Part shown: in pieces, positions 6,750 through 15,517 of the stretch
Layout of the letters: each line of letters opens with the position of its first letter
Position numbering within the stretch: position 1 is the first letter of the stretch
DNA from: an uncultured Paracoccaceae bacterium
GTDB lineage: Bacteria; Pseudomonadota; Alphaproteobacteria; Rhodobacterales; Rhodobacteraceae
Direction: 5' to 3'
Assembly: GCA_947492585.1 (NCBI GenBank)
Contig: CANLND010000012.1
Location: 1-64,000 of the forward strand
Length of the DNA stretch: 64,000 bases
The notes under the pieces: model-generated
Seen by the model: only the letters and a program-made list of their open reading frames with translations
The model's database searches: none
What the model was told of the DNA's origin: nothing
Position numbers and translations under genes: made by a program

Positions 6750-8498
6750 TTACCGCACCGCCTCGGCCAACTCTTTATAAAATCCTATGAATTTATCTGG
6801 GTTTTCTGTTTCCTGGCACAGGCGCGGAATGGTATTTTCGACATAATGGGCATGAGAGAAGCCAACCCAGCTGGTATTCTGCCCCTGCACAACTCCCTTT
6901 GCATCCTCATGTCGACCAAGTTGGTTGAGGATCATCGCACGGCGCATGAACGTATAGGGGATTTGGAAAATTCGTGCGGCTTGCTCTTCGACGGCCAAGG
7001 CCGCGTCCCACTCTTCGCGATAGCTGTGCAACCACCCGATCCATGTCAGCGTCAACCAACGGATCGGATTGTCCTGCGACAACTCAGCATCAAAAGCCTG
7101 CGCTTTGGCCAGAATTTCATCTGGGGCAACAGCGCAACTGTAGGGGATGACGAGGTTCAAAAAACGCGCCAAGTCATGGGAATGATCAAGCTCAAGCACG
7201 CGCGCCATGACCGCTTGGCTTTCGGAAATCCGGCCACTGTGCCAATGCGATTGGGCGACGTTGAACACCACGTCGGCATCCAGCGGAGAAAGCTCCATCG
7301 CGCGCGCTGCATGAAATTGGGCGGCTTGCCGGTTTTCTTTGGTATCTGCAGGGGCATAAACATTCGACAGATAAGCAAGTTTGTCAGCCAGAACAGAATG
7401 CGCGGCGCCAAAATCTGGATCTTTTTCCAACGCCTTTCGCGCATACCCAATACGGTCTTCTTCCCATTCGATCGTAGACTTTGCGGGACCGGGAACCCAG
7501 GTGGACAAAACAAACAGGGCCTCTGGCGACATATCTTGCACAGGTATCTGCTCTAGAACGGCCTTGGAGGCCCCAAACAACCGCACACGCAATTCACGCG
7601 CGATACGCGTTTCCACCTGCTCCAGCTGCCGGTCAGATCCCGACGCGGAAAAGACTTTGCCCCAGATCAATCGGGTGCTTGCCTGATCTTTCAACTCTAC
7701 CAAAGTGTGCATGCCGTCAGGATCTTCAAACACTCTGAGTTCGACGATAAAACTTGTTGCGGCGGCCGTGTTCTCGATGTCTTCGACCACCTGAATTGTT
7801 GCCGATCGTGAAAGGGATTGCGCCAGCAGGCTCAAAGCGGTTTCACTTTGTAAGGTTTCAGGACCAGCCGCTTGCACTTTAACTTGCAGTGCCACGGGCA
7901 TCTCTTTCGGAGAGGACAGACCATACACCAACGCAAAAACTGCCAAAAAACACGCCAGAACTGCGCCCAGGATCAACGGTCTTCGCCCCCAGTTTGGCAG
8001 CGGTAGATCGTCGCCCTCAGTCGTGGGGGGCGGCCGTTCGGGTGCGACGGCATCATCCTCCGCCTCCATCAGGAAGGGGCGCGTCCCATCCCGTATCGTG
8101 ATCTCGGGCCGATAGGTGCCGCGCGGGACAGACACAACGATACGCGTTTTCGCGGCAAAATCACCCGCTTCAAACAATGAGATCGCAGTCCGCAACCGCC
8201 CCATTTCCACCCGCACCACGCTGTCTGACGCCGGATCGAAATTTTCAGGTTTTCCAAAGATATCAAGCCCAATAGAATAGGCTTTCAGACGCTCCCCATG
8301 GCCCAGGAATTCAGAGCGCACTAGATGTTCGAGCAAACGTATACGGCGTTTACTTCGGCCTAAGACCTTCGATGCTTCGATCTGAGAAATATACAGCGCG
8401 ATATCGTCGCTGTTGTAGGATCCATCGTTCAAAACCAAACTCCTTAAATTCTCGTCGAAGTCCGCCACAGAATATTCACGGAATTCATCGTGTTGCAA
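6750..8498 (-). CDS. Membrane-anchored TPR protein with N-terminal winged-helix-like domain
   Basis: The 582-residue protein has three parts. Residues about 30-135 carry the motif series LLEHLVRSEF-GHGERLKAYSIGLDIFG-FDPASDSVVRVEMGRLR. This is found at the N-terminus of many alphaproteobacterial adenylate-cyclase-like or TPR proteins and may be a winged-helix domain. One membrane segment (LILGAVLACFLAVFALVYGL) lies near 175-195. The C-terminal half, probably periplasmic, contains helical repeats of TPR type (around 340-560). The layout recalls CadC-type membrane regulators. The first possible start is a TTG at 8498, with a GTG at residue 11 as an alternative and no good ribosome site, so the start is uncertain. 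Function is unknown. Confidence 0.75.
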   Translation of the reverse strand: MQHDEFREYSVADFDENLRSLVLNDGSYNSDDIALYISQIEASKVLGRSKRRIRLLEHLVRSEFLGHGERLKAYSIGLDIFGKPENFDPASDSVVRVEMGRLRTAISLFEAGDFAAKTRIVVSVPRGTYRPEITIRDGTRPFLMEAEDDAVAPERPPPTTEGDDLPLPNWGRRPLILGAVLACFLAVFALVYGLSSPKEMPVALQVKVQAAGPETLQSETALSLLAQSLSRSATIQVVEDIENTAAATSFIVELRVFEDPDGMHTLVELKDQASTRLIWGKVFSASGSDRQLEQVETRIARELRVRLFGASKAVLEQIPVQDMSPEALFVLSTWVPGPAKSTIEWEEDRIGYARKALEKDPDFGAAHSVLADKLAYLSNVYAPADTKENRQAAQFHAARAMELSPLDADVVFNVAQSHWHSGRISESQAVMARVLELDHSHDLARFLNLVIPYSCAVAPDEILAKAQAFDAELSQDNPIRWLTLTWIGWLHSYREEWDAALAVEEQAARIFQIPYTFMRRAMILNQLGRHEDAKGVVQGQNTSWVGFSHAHYVENTIPRLCQETENPDKFIGFYKELAEAVR

Positions 8499-8585
8499 GC
8501 CGTGTTACCGGGTGTCCTGCATCCAGAACCGGGCCTGTGTATCGCTGCCGAAACGCACCCTGATATGGGCAGGCCCGACTGGCTG

Positions 8586-9734
8586 TTAGTTCAGAAACTC
8601 CTGGGTGATTTTTGCACAGTCCGCGTTCAATGCCGGCCCTTGCGCCTGTGCCGGAGCGCGTTGTCCATCCACGCGCAGGGGGGATTTCATCAAGAGACGC
8701 CTGCTCTCGGAAGACGCGCCAATATCACTGGTCATATCAAGGGCCTTGAAGGTCGCAGAGTCTAACAGCTCCGGCCATGCCAATACACGGGCACACCATA
8801 TGCGGCGCGCGGTCAGCCTCTCCTCCCAATGTGCGGCAGTTTGCGTCATGAGATGGGCTGAAATTAAGTCGCGAATTTCGGCCCTTTGGGAAAACGCAGA
8901 CTGTGGCTTCACTGCAAATGCCGCAAGCGCAGGTAAGGGTAAGGCCTCGGCCAATGTGTCCAAGGGGGTCATCGCCAATGCCAAGGCCCCGCGAGACGTT
9001 TGATAAAGACCGTAGGGCGCGGCAAGATACGCATGGGCCGACCCCTCTGCCTCACGTTCCGGCATGGTGTTCCCATTGTTGAGATACGTCGTCAGCAATT
9101 CAAACTGCGCATCTACAATACACTCTAGCAGGCTGGTTTCCACCAAAGTGCCCTGTTTTCGGGTGGCCTGTTTGTACAAACCGGCCAGCACCCCCTGCGC
9201 CAATGTGGCCCCCGCCAAAAGGTCGGCCAAGGGCAAACCAACAGGCACGGGGCCGGCGTTTTGATTTCCGCTTAACCACATAATGCCGGAGCGCGCCTGT
9301 GCCAGGAGATCCTGTCCGGGTAGGTCTGTCCACGGGCCGTCGTGGCCATACCCCGACACCGAGCCATAAACCACACTGGGGTTTAGCGCCCGCACCGCAT
9401 CATACCCAAGCCCCAGCCGCTGAATTATTCCGGGGCGAAAGTTCTGAATGACCACATGGGCCTGTGATGCCAACTGTTGCGCCTGGGCCCGACCCTGCTG
9501 TGACTTAAGATCCAGCGCGATGCTTTCTTTGCCACGGTTGATCGCGTGAAACAGCGTTGAATCTCCGTCGATCATGGTTTCAGATAAATAAAGACGGCGG
9601 CACAGATCACCCTGGTTTGGGTTTTCGACTTTGATGACACGCGCACCGAGGTCTTGCAGGCGCAACGACGCATAAGGTCCGGCGAGAAATTGGCTGAAAT
9701 CAACAACCAAGACACCTTCGAGTGGCAGCGTCAC
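8586..9734 (-). CDS. Class III CoA-transferase (CaiB/BaiF family), second of a tandem pair
   Basis: This 382-residue cytoplasmic enzyme belongs to the CaiB/BaiF/Frc family, which moves CoA between carboxylic acids. N-terminal VDFSQFLAGPYASLRLQDLG and NRGKESIALDLK are characteristic. The catalytic Asp is Asp171 in the PVPVGLPLADLLAG segment, matching the Frc active-site aspartate. It starts with GTG 3 bases after the stop of its paralogue and is the last gene of the operon. The close resemblance of the two N-termini indicates an old tandem duplication. The pair may form a hetero-oligomer, as BbsE/BbsF do. The acid substrate is unknown. Confidence 0.9.
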   Translation of the reverse strand: MTLPLEGVLVVDFSQFLAGPYASLRLQDLGARVIKVENPNQGDLCRRLYLSETMIDGDSTLFHAINRGKESIALDLKSQQGRAQAQQLASQAHVVIQNFRPGIIQRLGLGYDAVRALNPSVVYGSVSGYGHDGPWTDLPGQDLLAQARSGIMWLSGNQNAGPVPVGLPLADLLAGATLAQGVLAGLYKQATRKQGTLVETSLLECIVDAQFELLTTYLNNGNTMPEREAEGSAHAYLAAPYGLYQTSRGALALAMTPLDTLAEALPLPALAAFAVKPQSAFSQRAEIRDLISAHLMTQTAAHWEERLTARRIWCARVLAWPELLDSATFKALDMTSDIGASSESRRLLMKSPLRVDGQRAPAQAQGPALNADCAKITQEFLN

Positions 9735-9737
9735 GGG

Positions 9738-10907
9738 TTACGCCTCCTGCTGGGGTGCCACTTCGGCGAACACAGACTGGGTGTCACGTCCAAGCGTTGG
9801 CGCAACGGCGGTTGCGCTTGGGGCCTGACCATCGATCCGGATCGGACATTTGGTGGTCAGCGCCTCAGCGCCACTTTCAGATTTCAGGGTCTGAACCAGA
9901 TTGGCGGCCTTAAACCCTTCAGATTCCACAAACTCCACCCAGTTTAATACCGGAGCGCACCACACGCCGGCCGGTTCCAGAATGCCCAACCAATGTTGCG
10001 TGGGTTCGGTGACAAAGACTTTGGCGATGATCGCTTTGATCTCGTTCAGATGGCTAAATGCGTGATCTTGCCCAAATTGGGCAATCTCGGGCGTGTTCAA
10101 AAGATCCGCGACCACGGTCAAGGGCGTCATTGCAAAGGCCATATAGCCATCAGCCGTTTTATAGATCCCATAGGGGGCCGGTTGGTAGGGATTAGCGTTT
10201 CCGACGTCATGCCGCCTTGGTGGGCGGTTTTGATCATTCAGGAAACAGGTGAATTGTTCGAATGTCAAATCCACCGCGGTGGTCATCAAATCGACCTCAA
10301 CCAAACCGCCCTGCCCGGTTGTGCCCCGCCGCAACAGGCAGGCCAGAATGCCTTGTACCAAATTGCCTGCCGTCGCCACATCCAACATTGCAAATCCCGT
10401 CGGCACCGGGCCGTCGCTGGCATCACCGTTCAACCACGCAATGCCAGAAAGAGATTGCACCAATAAATCCTGTCCGGGCTTTTTCACCCAAGGCCCTTCG
10501 GTGCCATAGCCAGACACGCCGCCATAAACCAAACGCGGGTTCAGCTCCTTGACGGTCTGGTAGCCAAGGCCGATCCGCTCCATCACGCCGGGCCGGAAAT
10601 TGTGGATCAAGACATCAGCGGTTTTGATCAACCGTTTGACCGCGGCCAGATCCGCCAGGTCTTTTAAATCTGCCGCAACGCTTTTTTTACCCCGGTTGAA
10701 GGTGTGAAACACTAGGCTGTCGCCTTCGAGCACCTGATCGTTCACCACCATGGACCGGCACAGATCACCACCCTGCGGGCGTTCAATTTTGATCACCTCA
10801 GCCCCGAGATCAGACAGGCGCATTGCCGCAACCGGACCCGCCAGAAATTGAGCAAAATCCAAGACACGAAGACCGGACAAGGGCAGGCCAGAGGCGCCGT
10901 CACACAT
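9738..10907 (-). CDS. Class III CoA-transferase (CaiB/BaiF family), first of a tandem pair
   Basis: I place the start at the ATG at 10907 (AAGGAT site upstream), because the longer frame runs into the IclR gene. The 389-residue product shows LRVLDFAQFLAGPVAAMRL, NRGKKSVAADLK and the catalytic Asp176 in PVPTGFAMLDVATAG. It lies 16 bases after the IclR regulator gene and directly before its paralogue, so both are translated from one message with the crotonase and TRAP genes upstream. It probably activates the imported or oxidised carboxylate to a CoA thioester with succinyl-CoA or acetyl-CoA as donor. Donor and acceptor are inferred from the family only. Confidence 0.9.
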   Translation of the reverse strand: MCDGASGLPLSGLRVLDFAQFLAGPVAAMRLSDLGAEVIKIERPQGGDLCRSMVVNDQVLEGDSLVFHTFNRGKKSVAADLKDLADLAAVKRLIKTADVLIHNFRPGVMERIGLGYQTVKELNPRLVYGGVSGYGTEGPWVKKPGQDLLVQSLSGIAWLNGDASDGPVPTGFAMLDVATAGNLVQGILACLLRRGTTGQGGLVEVDLMTTAVDLTFEQFTCFLNDQNRPPRRHDVGNANPYQPAPYGIYKTADGYMAFAMTPLTVVADLLNTPEIAQFGQDHAFSHLNEIKAIIAKVFVTEPTQHWLGILEPAGVWCAPVLNWVEFVESEGFKAANLVQTLKSESGAEALTTKCPIRIDGQAPSATAVAPTLGRDTQSVFAEVAPQQEA

Positions 10908-10923
10908 AAAAGTTATCCTTTTT

Positions 10924-11733
10924 CTATTCAGGGGGGATGGCCTCGGACGGGCTTTCGTCCAGGCGAAATCCAAGGGATTGAGAAAGCTCGTTGGACGACA
11001 GGCGCAATATTGCCAGCGTTTCTTCGGCTGAGGTGGCCTCGCCCATCTGACCAATGAAACCAGACGTGATGGCACCAACCACGCCGCGCGCGTCAAAAAC
11101 CGGTACACACAGATTGCGAACGCCACGGATCATCATGCTGGGCGTGTCCTCAAACCCATCGGCACGAATACGGGTCAGTCGCGCACGGATCTGTGCGCGA
11201 TCCTCGGCTGGCAGACGCGCAATAAAGCGTTTTTGCACGGCGTCGGTTGAATAGGCCAATATCACATGGCCCGAGCTGGTTTGATCAACCGGGAACAAGG
11301 CCCCGGTTCGCACCGCATATCCGGCCGGCAGGGGACTATGAACCGAATTGATCACCAGAACGTTGGACCGGTTTAGCACCCCCAAATGGCACGATTGGTT
11401 GGTGCGCGCGGCAATGCGTTCCAAAATCGGTGTCGACGCCCGAATTAATCGTTCCGTCGGGTCATGGCGATGAGAGAGCTCAAACAACCGCAATGTCAAA
11501 GCGTAACGCCCGGTGCCCGCCTCTTGTTGTAGATAATCCCGGTCGTTCAAATATACGACAACGCGATAGATCTCGCCCATGGTGCGCCCCAGGGCATCGA
11601 CGATTTGGTTCATCGTCAGGCCATCGGGTGACTCGGCCAACAGCTCCAGTACATCCAGCGCCTTTTCGACCGCAGGAACCGAGGATTTTTCCTTTTTGGA
11701 GGCTGTTTTGGTGTCGTTTCCTTGGTCTGGCAT
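10924..11733 (-). CDS. IclR family transcriptional regulator
   Basis: The 269-residue protein has an N-terminal winged helix (SVPAVEKALDVLELLAESPDGLTMNQI, residues about 18-75) and a C-terminal effector-binding IclR domain (about 90-255, including CHLGVLNRSNVLVI and GALFPVDQTSSGHVILA). It lies inside the operon between the crotonase and the CoA-transferases, an unusual position for a local regulator, and so would be co-expressed with its likely targets. The divergent intergenic region 15331-15517 is the most probable operator location. Confidence 0.9.
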   Translation of the reverse strand: MPDQGNDTKTASKKEKSSVPAVEKALDVLELLAESPDGLTMNQIVDALGRTMGEIYRVVVYLNDRDYLQQEAGTGRYALTLRLFELSHRHDPTERLIRASTPILERIAARTNQSCHLGVLNRSNVLVINSVHSPLPAGYAVRTGALFPVDQTSSGHVILAYSTDAVQKRFIARLPAEDRAQIRARLTRIRADGFEDTPSMMIRGVRNLCVPVFDARGVVGAITSGFIGQMGEATSAEETLAILRLSSNELSQSLGFRLDESPSEAIPPE

Positions 11734-11748
11734 TCAGCTGGTCTCCCG

Positions 11749-12495
11749 TTACAAAGCCATTAACTTAGCAAGTTCACGCTTTGCGAAACAGAGTGACATC
11801 AATTCATTTTCGTTTTGCAAACCTTGTCTTGTGGTCAAGTCCATGGCGCGGCGGACCGACGATTTGACCGCCTGTGTCGCCACCGTTGAATGATGCGCAA
11901 TTTTGGCGGCAACCTCCTGCGCTTTGCTCACCTCTTCGCCGTCTTCGACAAGCCATTCGATCATGCCGGCGCGATCCGCCTCCTGAGCCGTAAAACGATC
12001 CCCCGTCAGCAGGTATTTCATCGCAAATCCATACCCACACATGCGGGTCAGGTGCTGCGCCGCGCCGCCTGCCCCGTTCCAGCCCAATGCAACTTCGGGT
12101 GCGGCAAAAACTGACGAGGTCGCAACAACCCGCAGATCACACGCAAGCGCAATCTCAAGCCCTCCCCCAAGGGCCCAACCTTTAACCGCAGCGATCGATG
12201 GTTTTCGCATCTCAAGAAGGGGCGGAATGTAGTCAGAACGATTTCTCCAGGCCCAAAAATCTTCGTATCCTTCCAGCGCCTTGATGTCAGACCCCGCGCA
12301 AAACGCACGCGTCCCTGCCCCGCGCACGATCACGGCATGGGCGGCGGCGGTTTCATTTGCCTCGCGGCAGCTGTCAGCGATCTGGCGATACATTTCAGGC
12401 GTAAGCGCATTGTGTTTCTGTGGCCGGTCAAGAATGATTTCGGCAATATTTCCAGTCAGTTCAAAACGCACGTGGCCGTCGGAGTGATCAGACAT
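11749..12495 (-). CDS. Enoyl-CoA hydratase/isomerase (crotonase) family protein
   Basis: This 248-residue crotonase has the CoA-binding and oxyanion-hole elements AFCAGSDIKAL and VKGWALGGGLEIALACDLRV. Both catalytic glutamates expected in true hydratases are present (GGGLE and APEVALGWNGAGG). It would hydrate or isomerise a CoA thioester made by the CoA-transferases downstream. It is 8 bases after the TRAP large permease stop, so is probably co-transcribed with the transporter. The start is an ATG with VRFEL following as usual for the family. Exact reaction and substrate are unknown. Confidence 0.9.
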   Translation of the reverse strand: MSDHSDGHVRFELTGNIAEIILDRPQKHNALTPEMYRQIADSCREANETAAAHAVIVRGAGTRAFCAGSDIKALEGYEDFWAWRNRSDYIPPLLEMRKPSIAAVKGWALGGGLEIALACDLRVVATSSVFAAPEVALGWNGAGGAAQHLTRMCGYGFAMKYLLTGDRFTAQEADRAGMIEWLVEDGEEVSKAQEVAAKIAHHSTVATQAVKSSVRRAMDLTTRQGLQNENELMSLCFAKRELAKLMAL

Positions 12496-12503
12496 CGGAT
12501 ACC

Positions 12504-13784
12504 TCAGTTAAACGTGAAGTTGGGCAGCCAAAGAGAGAGCTGCGGAACAAAGGTCAACACAAAGAGCATTCCGAACAAAAGAATGTAGAACGGAATGGCG
12601 GCTTTGATAAATTTGGCAATGGAGACGCCCGTGATAGAGCATGTGGTGAACATGAGCGTTCCAAGCGGCGGCGTGACCCCGGCGACCGTCAGGTTAAAAA
12701 CCATCACAATGCCAAAATGCACAGGATCGATGCCGACTTTGCTGATCACTGGCACCAGAATAGGCGTGAGCAAAATCAGCGCGGCGGACCCTTCGATAAA
12801 CATACCAACCAAGATCAGCAGCAGGTTGATCAGGAGAAGCAGCAGGTAGGGGTTTTCGGTCAGGGCCAACATCGCATTGGCCAGAGCCGACGGAATTCGT
12901 TCCCAGGTCATGTAAAACCCAAACGCGTTCGCCATGCAGATCACCAATAAAATGACAGCCGTCGCTTGCATGGTTTGTTCTAAAATGGGCCGAACGTGTC
13001 GAAACTTGAGATCGCCGTAAATGACACCAACGATCGCAGCAAAGGCCACGGCCATCGCACCCGCTTCGGTGGGGGTGAAATAGCCAAGGCGGATGCCCAG
13101 CACGATCCCAACGGGCACCATCAGGGCCAAAAATGCAGAGCCAAAGGCCTGCCCGCGTGCGCGCCACGGCATGGGATGTTCAAATGCGGGTCGCAGATTC
13201 AGGCGCCGCGCCTCATAAGCAACGGTTGCCATCATGCCAGCACAAATCACCACCCCCGGCACTATGCCGGCCAGAAACAGCTGACCAATCGAAACGTCGC
13301 CCATAAATCCATATAAGATCAGGCCAATGCCGGGTGGGATGATCACCGAAATAATGGACGACGACGCCGTAACGGCCGTGGAAAAGGGCGCATCATATCC
13401 GCGTCGGCTCATCTCTGGCACAAGAATTTTGGATTGCATGGCAGCATCCGCATTGGCCGATCCCGAAACGCCCCCCAACAAGGTAGAAAGCAGGACATTG
13501 ACCTGCGCCAACCCGCCTTTCCAATGGCCTGTCATGGCTTCGGCGAATGCCATCATACGCGAGGTGATCCCGGCATAATTCATGACCACTCCGGTCATGA
13601 CAAAGAGCGGCACCGCCAACAAGGGAAAGGAATGTGTCACGGCAACAGCGCGCTGAACGAACAGTTCCGGCGGCAGGGTGCCCGCGATCAAAAAGAACGA
13701 CACCGCAGCGATGCCGATCGCAATGGCAACCGGTATGCCAATGCCGATCCCAAACAACAGGATAAACAGCGGCGCAATCGTCAT
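12504..13784 (-). CDS. dctM: TRAP transporter large permease, DctM family (second system)
   Basis: The 426-residue polytopic membrane protein shows DctM features, including IGIGIPVAIAIGIAAVSFF, GGVSGSANADAAMQSKILVPEM and IIPPGIGLILYGFMG. It overlaps the small permease gene by 4 bases and precedes the crotonase by 8 bases. The operon order dctP-dctQ-dctM-crotonase-iclR-CoA-transferases ties the imported substrate to CoA activation and hydration. Confidence 0.93.
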   Translation of the reverse strand: MTIAPLFILLFGIGIGIPVAIAIGIAAVSFFLIAGTLPPELFVQRAVAVTHSFPLLAVPLFVMTGVVMNYAGITSRMMAFAEAMTGHWKGGLAQVNVLLSTLLGGVSGSANADAAMQSKILVPEMSRRGYDAPFSTAVTASSSIISVIIPPGIGLILYGFMGDVSIGQLFLAGIVPGVVICAGMMATVAYEARRLNLRPAFEHPMPWRARGQAFGSAFLALMVPVGIVLGIRLGYFTPTEAGAMAVAFAAIVGVIYGDLKFRHVRPILEQTMQATAVILLVICMANAFGFYMTWERIPSALANAMLALTENPYLLLLLINLLLILVGMFIEGSAALILLTPILVPVISKVGIDPVHFGIVMVFNLTVAGVTPPLGTLMFTTCSITGVSIAKFIKAAIPFYILLFGMLFVLTFVPQLSLWLPNFTFN

Positions 13785-14287
13785 AGGAATTCCCCGGCAG
13801 AGGTGGGGTTTGACCTGTCAAAAACGCTCAGAAGCCGCAATGCGGAGGTCACCGACATACCCACAAAGCTAATGGTGGTCGCCAAATAGACGAAACTAAA
13901 GGGAATATCCAAAACGGGCGATGGGCGGCTTGCACCTTTTTGCATCATCAGCACGCTGAGGTAGGCGACGTAGATCAAGAAACCCAAAACCATCAGGTCT
14001 CCGATTTTCAAAACGATGAACTGAAGGCGGCGGGGCAGACAATCGACCAACAGCGTCACGCGAATGTGCCGACCGTCGCGCAGCGCCGTCATTGCGCCGA
14101 TGAAGACCACCCAAGTGAACAAAATGCCCGACAATTCAGTGGTCCAGACCGCTGGGCGCTCCGTGACATAGCGCGTCAACACGCCCCACAGAACGGACAA
14201 CACCAAAATGGACAGCGCCGAAAACGAAACAAACGTCTCCGCATGTCTAATCCAACGGCCAAGTGCCACCATCAATATTTCTCCCAC
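13781..14287 (-). CDS. dctQ: TRAP transporter small permease, DctQ family (second system)
   Basis: The 168-residue four-helix protein carries the DctQ pattern: FSALSILVLSVLWGVLTRY as first helix, then ELSGILFTWVVFIGAMTALRDGRHIRV, a typical DctQ loop, and two further helices. GGGTGGGAG upstream is a likely ribosome site. A strong hairpin lies just upstream, between it and the binding-protein gene. Confidence 0.9.
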   Translation of the reverse strand: MGEILMVALGRWIRHAETFVSFSALSILVLSVLWGVLTRYVTERPAVWTTELSGILFTWVVFIGAMTALRDGRHIRVTLLVDCLPRRLQFIVLKIGDLMVLGFLIYVAYLSVLMMQKGASRPSPVLDIPFSFVYLATTISFVGMSVTSALRLLSVFDRSNPTSAGEFL

Positions 14288-14294
14288 CCTCAGT

Positions 14295-14328
14295 CCCCGC
14301 CCGCCAGACGCATCTCTGGCGCGCGGGG
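14295..14328 (-). terminator. Intercistronic hairpin after the second dctP
   Basis: Two stacked stems, CCCCGC/GCGGGG and GCCAGA/TCTGGC, separated by a 2-by-2 internal loop, form a long hairpin in the 47-base gap between dctP and dctQ. There is no T-run. It probably stabilises the upstream message or partly terminates transcription. Confidence 0.6.
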
Positions 14329-14334
14329 CTGGTA

Positions 14335-15330
14335 TCAGTTGTCCAGAATGGCGCGCACGTTGCTGTACAGACCGTCAGACCAGTCTGGGAATTTGGAATA
14401 CACATCAGCTGTTGCGGCTTGGAACGCCGCAACATCCACATCCCGATTAAATGTCACGCCCTCGGCTTCCAATTTGGCGATCCATTCCTCTTGGCTGCTC
14501 AACATCAAATCGGTCATGAACGCGCCGGTTTTTATGGCTTCATCGTTGATCACGTCCTGAATATCTTGTGGCATGGACGCAAACACATCGGAATTCATCA
14601 TCAGACCTGTGAAACCTTTAAAGTGGCCGGTCAGCGAAATGGTCTTTTTGGTTTCATGCAGCTTTCCGCCATAGATAGAGGGCAGCGGTGCTTCGGCCCC
14701 TTCGACGACGCCCGCAGACAGCGCCGAATACACTTCACTCCAGGCGACTTGGGTTGGGCGGGCCCCCATGGCGTTGAACGTTTCGACCCACATGATGTTT
14801 GGCGGTGTGCGAAAGGTCATGCCTGCAATTTCATCCGGGGTGCTGATAGTTTTGTCAGACAACATATGGCGCGACCCAAACAGCCAGTTCAGCGCCAAAA
14901 GCTCCAGGCCCGCATCATCGCGCAGCGTGTCCTTCATGCCCGCATAGAGATCGGACTCAATGATTTTTTCGAAATCACGGGGGTCCTCCATCAGATATGG
15001 CCCCCCTAATACGCCAAAATCCGCGACAAAATCGCTCAGATAGCCGGGATCAGAAATTGTGATGATCGGCGCGCCTGCACGCACCTGTTCGAAGACCTCA
15101 GGGTTAGAGCCCAGTTGCGCGTTGGCAAAGATCTGGATCGCAACCCGGCCTTCGGTACGGTCTTCGACGTTTTTCACAAACTCCTGCATCGCCTGATGCA
15201 GGGGCTCTTTGTCAGATGTGACATGGGCAAGACGGAATGTGTAATCCTGCGCGACGGCCAGCATAGGCATCAACGCAAAAGCCGCAGTTGCAGCAACAAG
15301 ACAGCAGGTACGGCCAAACTGAATAGTCAT
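14335..15330 (-). CDS. dctP: TRAP transporter substrate-binding protein, DctP family (second system)
   Basis: The start is placed at the ATG at 15330, which has a GAGGAAC site and gives a proper signal peptide (residues 1 to about 26, ending MLAVAQ-DY). The longer frame adds a non-signal-like N-terminus. The 331-residue periplasmic protein shows FRLAHVTSDKEPLHQAMQEFVKNVE at the mature N-terminus and the DctP core with PNIMWVETFNAMGARPTQVAW. It is the first gene of the minus-strand operon. Its message starts in the 187-base region shared with the divergent solute-binding-like gene. Confidence 0.92.
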   Translation of the reverse strand: MTIQFGRTCCLVAATAAFALMPMLAVAQDYTFRLAHVTSDKEPLHQAMQEFVKNVEDRTEGRVAIQIFANAQLGSNPEVFEQVRAGAPIITISDPGYLSDFVADFGVLGGPYLMEDPRDFEKIIESDLYAGMKDTLRDDAGLELLALNWLFGSRHMLSDKTISTPDEIAGMTFRTPPNIMWVETFNAMGARPTQVAWSEVYSALSAGVVEGAEAPLPSIYGGKLHETKKTISLTGHFKGFTGLMMNSDVFASMPQDIQDVINDEAIKTGAFMTDLMLSSQEEWIAKLEAEGVTFNRDVDVAAFQAATADVYSKFPDWSDGLYSNVRAILDN

Positions 15331-15436
15331 AGTGTTCCTCCACCGTCGAAAATTGAACACCCACACATGATTTCGGGGTTTTGATTCGGAATGAATGAGG
15401 TTTCGACGCAACTTTTGGTAACACGACGTTTTTCAT

Positions 15437-15464
15437 ATTTCAAAATTAATTTTATACTTGAAAT
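15437..15464. promoter_or_regulatory. AT-rich nested inverted repeat in the divergent intergenic region
   Basis: ATTTCAA (15437-15443) and TTGAAAT (15458-15464) flank a 12-bp palindrome AAAATTAATTTT (15442-15453). The region separates the dctP operon from the plus-strand oxidoreductase operon. It is the best candidate operator for the IclR regulator at 10924, but assignment is inference. Confidence 0.4.
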
Positions 15465-15517
15465 GCAAATCCGCTCCATGCCACTACTGACAGGCAGGCC
15501 AAATTGGGGGGCGAAAT

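Noticed and set aside
10908-11126. Longer N-terminus for the first CoA-transferase
   Set aside because: The extension overlaps the IclR gene and lacks CoA-transferase features. The ATG at 10907 has a good ribosome site and starts directly before the family's first strand.
15331-15411. Longer N-terminus for the second DctP protein
   Set aside because: It adds a charged segment before the signal peptide. The ATG at 15330 with GAGGAAC is normal.
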